Position numbers and translations under genes: made by a program
The notes under the pieces: generated by a model
Told to the model about the DNA's origin: nothing
The model's input: only the letters and a program-made list of their open reading frames with translations
The model's database searches: none
Origin: CAG-390 sp003523225
Lineage (GTDB): Bacteria > Bacillota > Clostridia > Oscillospirales > CAG-272
Length of the DNA: 42,407 bases
Direction of reading: 5' to 3'
Assembly: GCA_902461815.1 (NCBI GenBank)
Contig: CABPZE010000016.1
Span: 1-42,407, forward strand
In this document: positions 40,252 to 42,407 of the stretch, in pieces
Numbering within the stretch: the first letter of the stretch is position 1
Layout: the number at the start of each line of letters is the position of its first letter

Positions 40252-40431
40252 TTACTTCCTCACGAGAACCGCCCATGTATCGCTCACTGCGTCATAGACA
40301 TAGATGAGATTGTCGCACACGCCGTAATAGCGCTCTCTGACAAACTGATCCTCGCTGTCGGTTCCGAGAGCGAACAGCAGACAGGTTCGACCTTCGATCA
40401 TCTGCGTATTTCCGGTATACATGATCTTCAT
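40252..40431 (-). CDS. 59-aa hypothetical protein
   Basis: A short open frame, MKIMYTGNTQMIEGR..., ending VLVRK. Its ATG overlaps the stop of the preceding (frameshifted) lipoprotein gene in the ATGA manner, and its stop lies just before the ribosome site of the 92-aa membrane protein. The composition (alternating strands, RERYYGVCDNLIYVYDAVSD) is protein-like. The family is unknown. The tight fit between its neighbours is the main argument that it is real. Confidence 0.6.
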   Translation of the reverse strand: MKIMYTGNTQMIEGRTCLLFALGTDSEDQFVRERYYGVCDNLIYVYDAVSDTWAVLVRK

Positions 40432-41136
40432 TCGTGTTCGATAGCATCCTTCACCTCATCGGCTTCAAGAAGGATCTCTGTTGCGATCTGGACAGAGCAC
40501 TCATCCGGTGTTTCCTCGTATATTGAGAAATCATACACCCCTGCGATTCCTGCAAATGACCGTTTTCCATAGAAAGCGACGGGCGGAAATCCAAGGCTCC
40601 TCCGCCATCGGTAACGGCGATCAACACATTGGCGTATATTTCGCTGAGGTTGCATCGCAGCAAAAGGGCCTCGCCGGGTTCCCCTATACAGAGCGGGTTA
40701 CTATTATCATCTGCATACTCGCCGTCATCGGTCATCGTGGATGGATACACTATTATCGTTCCCTTGTCATTCGGCGGGATGATCGCATACAGCTCCTGCC
40801 CCTCAGCCATGTAAAGCGGTGCACGCACTAAGTCGGGATAGGCCTTTCCCGTTTCGCTGCCTGCATAATAGGCGCGCAGATCGACCTCGGAGCTCTCGCT
40901 GTCCACATAGCCGATAAAAGCGACGCCGACGCCCTTGCTATGATGATTTATCTTCTGCCGTAGCGCCGTCAAAGCAGGGTCTTCCGCGTTTGTGCTATCC
41001 GGTTCCTTCGGGGAGCTGCCATCGGAGACCTGATTTTCATCCGGGTATGAGGTCTTTTCTCCGGGCAATACCGAGCATCCGCATAAAAAGCAGACAAGTA
41101 ATACTGCTGTAAAAACAGACAAAATACTTTCTTCAT
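40428..41136 (-). pseudogene. Lipoprotein gene with two apparent frameshifts
   Basis: Three frame pieces make one plausible lipoprotein. From ATG 41136 (after AGGAGAGGA) come MKKVFCLF. At the T5 run at 41111-41115 the frame must shift to continue as TAVLLVCFLCGCSVLPG with its lipobox. This frame runs through GVGVAFIGYVDSESSEVDLRAYY and NVLIAVTDGGGALDFRP to about 40565. There a second shift (near ACGGTCATTTGC) leads into FAGIAGVYDFSIYEETPDE, ending at 40428. The total is about 235 aa. Without the shifts it is either truncated or unexported. It may be a pseudogene, or the shifts may be sequencing errors. It heads the SPFH cluster. Confidence 0.65.
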
Positions 41137-41476
41137 ACGAGATCCTCTCCTCTTGTACAATTATTCCGAACAATACCCGCTGAACCCGACTGATATCTGT
41201 CGTATCAATTGAATTGCTGGATATATATATCGGCAGCTTTCAGGCGATATTGACGGGGAGATGTCTCTCCGATTTATTTTTCGGGTTCCGGCATCCGCGC
41301 GTATGATCACAGAGCGGAAGTCTCCGCATTAAGACAGAATTTTACCAAAGAAGATTTACTTTTTTGGCGTGAGAATTTATTTTGTTAACGTCCACCGTAG
41401 ATATCTTTCCGTCCCATATGGCGTATGGGGAGGGAACATTGGTATTAAGACAATAAGATTTTATCAGCTACGGATA
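41137..41476. other. Gene-less stretch between the SPFH cluster and the dockerin gene
   Basis: Apart from the dockerin remnant at 41342-41416 this 340-bp region has no gene. It should hold the promoter of the SPFH cluster. TTGATA near 41204-41209 on the minus strand is a -35 candidate, but no good -10 lies 17 bp downstream. TTAAGACA(G/A)AA-type words at about 41332 and 41446 are imperfect direct repeats framing the remnant. Confidence 0.5.
41342..41416 (-). pseudogene. Decayed duplicate of a dockerin half
   Basis: On the minus strand the frame reads WDGKISTVDVNKINSHAKK then VNLLW and a stop. This matches the end of the intact neighbour, GDGKVNTFDIVKANLHAKK then KTLLW and stop, nearly position by position. 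Upstream the frame soon reaches a stop. It lies 135 bp downstream of the corresponding intact sequence, consistent with a tandem duplication of the gene's 3' end followed by decay. Confidence 0.75.
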
Positions 41477-42407
41477 TTACCAAAGCAAAGTCTTTTTCTT
41501 AGCGTGTAAATTTGCTTTTACGATGTCAAAGGTGTTTACTTTTCCGTCTCCGGTGATATCTCCGCATAACAACTCATAACCGGTTAATTCTGTTTTCTTC
41601 TTTGCATGCAGATTCATTTTTACGATGTCAAAGGTATTCACTTTTCCATCACCGGTGATGTCACCCTTCAGATGTATCTTCACATCTTGCGTCACATTCT
41701 CCGCACCCACTGTTACGGTATACTCACGGGTGACATGGTTGTTCTTCATCACCTTCATGGTGTAGGTACCGGGGGCAACCTCGGGGATGTCGTAGGTGGC
41801 GGTGTATTTTCCGGCGCTGTCCTTCGTTCCGCCCGGCACCGCTACGGTGTATTTGGGCTGCGCGCTGCCGTCGGCAAACAGGGCGACGGTTACATCGCTG
41901 TCATCGTGGAAGCTCACCACCTGTCCGCGTAATCCGGAGGAAACGGCAAGGGAATATTCGACCGTAAGGGCGGTTCCGTTGCCTGCCGCTTCGGTGACCA
42001 GCGCCTTATTTCCGTTCACATAGGCATCCAGCTCCTCGGAATCGGCTAAGTAATAGCCCTCCTCGCAATCCAGAATCACCTGGAAGCGGTAGGAACCTCC
42101 CGCCGCAAAGGGCATATCCCCGCGCATCTGCACCCCATTTTTAACATCAAACCAGGAATAATTCCGAACCGTGATGCCGCCGGGCAACCCCGTGATCTGA
42201 TTATTGTTGAATTTCGGGTAATCACCCGCCCAGGGATAGGGTGCGCCCAGGGACAGATAGTCGTATTCGACGACATCCGGCTCCGGCGTCAGCTCTATGG
42301 TGTACGCCTGTGAGGCTGTATCATACAGTGCATCCGTATAGTCCACGAAGTCGCCGACGGTGTTATTCATCCGCAGCTTGACATTCGTGTTGAGATAATA
42401 GTGAAAT
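41477..42407 (-). CDS. C-terminal part of a secreted dockerin protein (runs off the window)
   Basis: The reading frame is open to the window edge, with protein-like sequence before the first ATG at 42370, so the true start lies beyond 42407. Parts in order: a beta-rich region (YRFQVILDCEEGYYLAD), a carboxypeptidase-regulatory or CnaB-like domain (TATYDIPEVAPGTYTMKVMKNNHV, YTVTVGAENV), and a duplicated type I dockerin. The two dockerin halves share GDITGDGKVNTFDIVK, with the Ca-binding D-x-T-x-D-G loop, followed by MNLHAKKKT or ANLHAKKKT. The final LLW is the C-terminus. Dockerins bind cohesins in cellulosome-like complexes; in this family they also occur on surface proteins without cellulosomes. 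The enzyme part, if any, is not in view. Confidence 0.88.
   Translation of the reverse strand, partial: FHYYLNTNVKLRMNNTVGDFVDYTDALYDTASQAYTIELTPEPDVVEYDYLSLGAPYPWAGDYPKFNNNQITGLPGGITVRNYSWFDVKNGVQMRGDMPFAAGGSYRFQVILDCEEGYYLADSEELDAYVNGNKALVTEAAGNGTALTVEYSLAVSSGLRGQVVSFHDDSDVTVALFADGSAQPKYTVAVPGGTKDSAGKYTATYDIPEVAPGTYTMKVMKNNHVTREYTVTVGAENVTQDVKIHLKGDITGDGKVNTFDIVKMNLHAKKKTELTGYELLCGDITGDGKVNTFDIVKANLHAKKKTLLW

Noticed and set aside
40428..41136. Programmed ribosomal frameshifting in the lipoprotein gene
   Set aside because: Two shifts would be needed, one inside the signal peptide; no slippery heptamer with a downstream structure is evident. Mutation or sequence error is simpler.

Overview
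The window looks like a chromosomal segment of a gut-type, Gram-positive Clostridia, most likely an Oscillospiraceae/Ruminococcaceae-like bacterium. The basis is consensus sigma-A promoters, strong AGGAGG-type ribosome sites, lipoproteins and C-terminally anchored surface proteins, a dockerin protein, PTS and BMP-type transporters, and TnpV/serine-recombinase remnants. The core is visibly GC-rich. The segment from about 15.1 to 23.8 kb is AT-richer and looks acquired. No taxonomic search could be run.

Layout. (1) 504-4727 (+): a sugar PTS operon carrying the whole phosphorelay (HPr, enzyme I, EIIA-Glc type, EIICB glucose/maltose type), ending in a bidirectional terminator. (2) 11236-4810 (-): a nucleoside uptake operon. 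It has a BMP-family lipoprotein, a double-domain ABC ATPase and two permeases, followed with overlapping or touching genes by uridine kinase and a small membrane protein. It starts at a consensus promoter with a 15-bp palindrome at about +1. (3) 11502-13208 (+): Dabb protein, M55 D-aminopeptidase and a divergent ThyX-like protein. Two minus-strand unknowns follow, then a tRNA-Leu(UAA)/tRNA-fMet pair behind a consensus promoter.

(4) 14976-23840: an 8.9-kb genomic island. The 3' end of tRNA-fMet (22 bp, extending just past CCA) recurs exactly at 23819-23840, giving an att-like direct repeat. Inside are a MATE transporter, the C-terminal half of a serine recombinase, a roughly 1.4-kb non-coding array of about 60-bp degenerate modules, a lipoprotein plus TnpV pair, a PIN/ImmA pair, and remnants of defence genes. 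The remnants include a 5mC methyltransferase N-terminus joined to a DrmB (DUF1998) C-terminus, the scar of a deleted DISARM-like system.

(5) 24.1-27.9 kb: a DUF1016 nuclease remnant, a transglutaminase-like lipoprotein, an MmcQ/YjbR protein and a large unknown lipoprotein. (6) 41136-27975 (-): a long co-directional cluster built around an SPFH protein with four zinc ribbons, a DUF4428 zinc-ribbon protein, a TFIIB-type zinc-ribbon membrane protein and a TPM-domain protein. These resemble the Bacillus YdjI/YdjG/YdjH set, but no PspA gene is present. The cluster also holds two anchored extracellular Ig-like proteins (1264 and 327 aa), DUF6935 and several unknowns. It is the best candidate for an under-described functional system, probably in envelope organisation or stress. 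(7) The right edge holds the C-terminal part of a dockerin protein, followed by a decayed duplicate of its last dockerin half.

The most unusual unexplained sequence is the 17.34-18.79 kb module array. The most interesting gene-level oddities are HPr with Arg at the regulatory Ser46 position, the DISARM deletion scar, and the zinc-ribbon/SPFH/surface-protein cluster.
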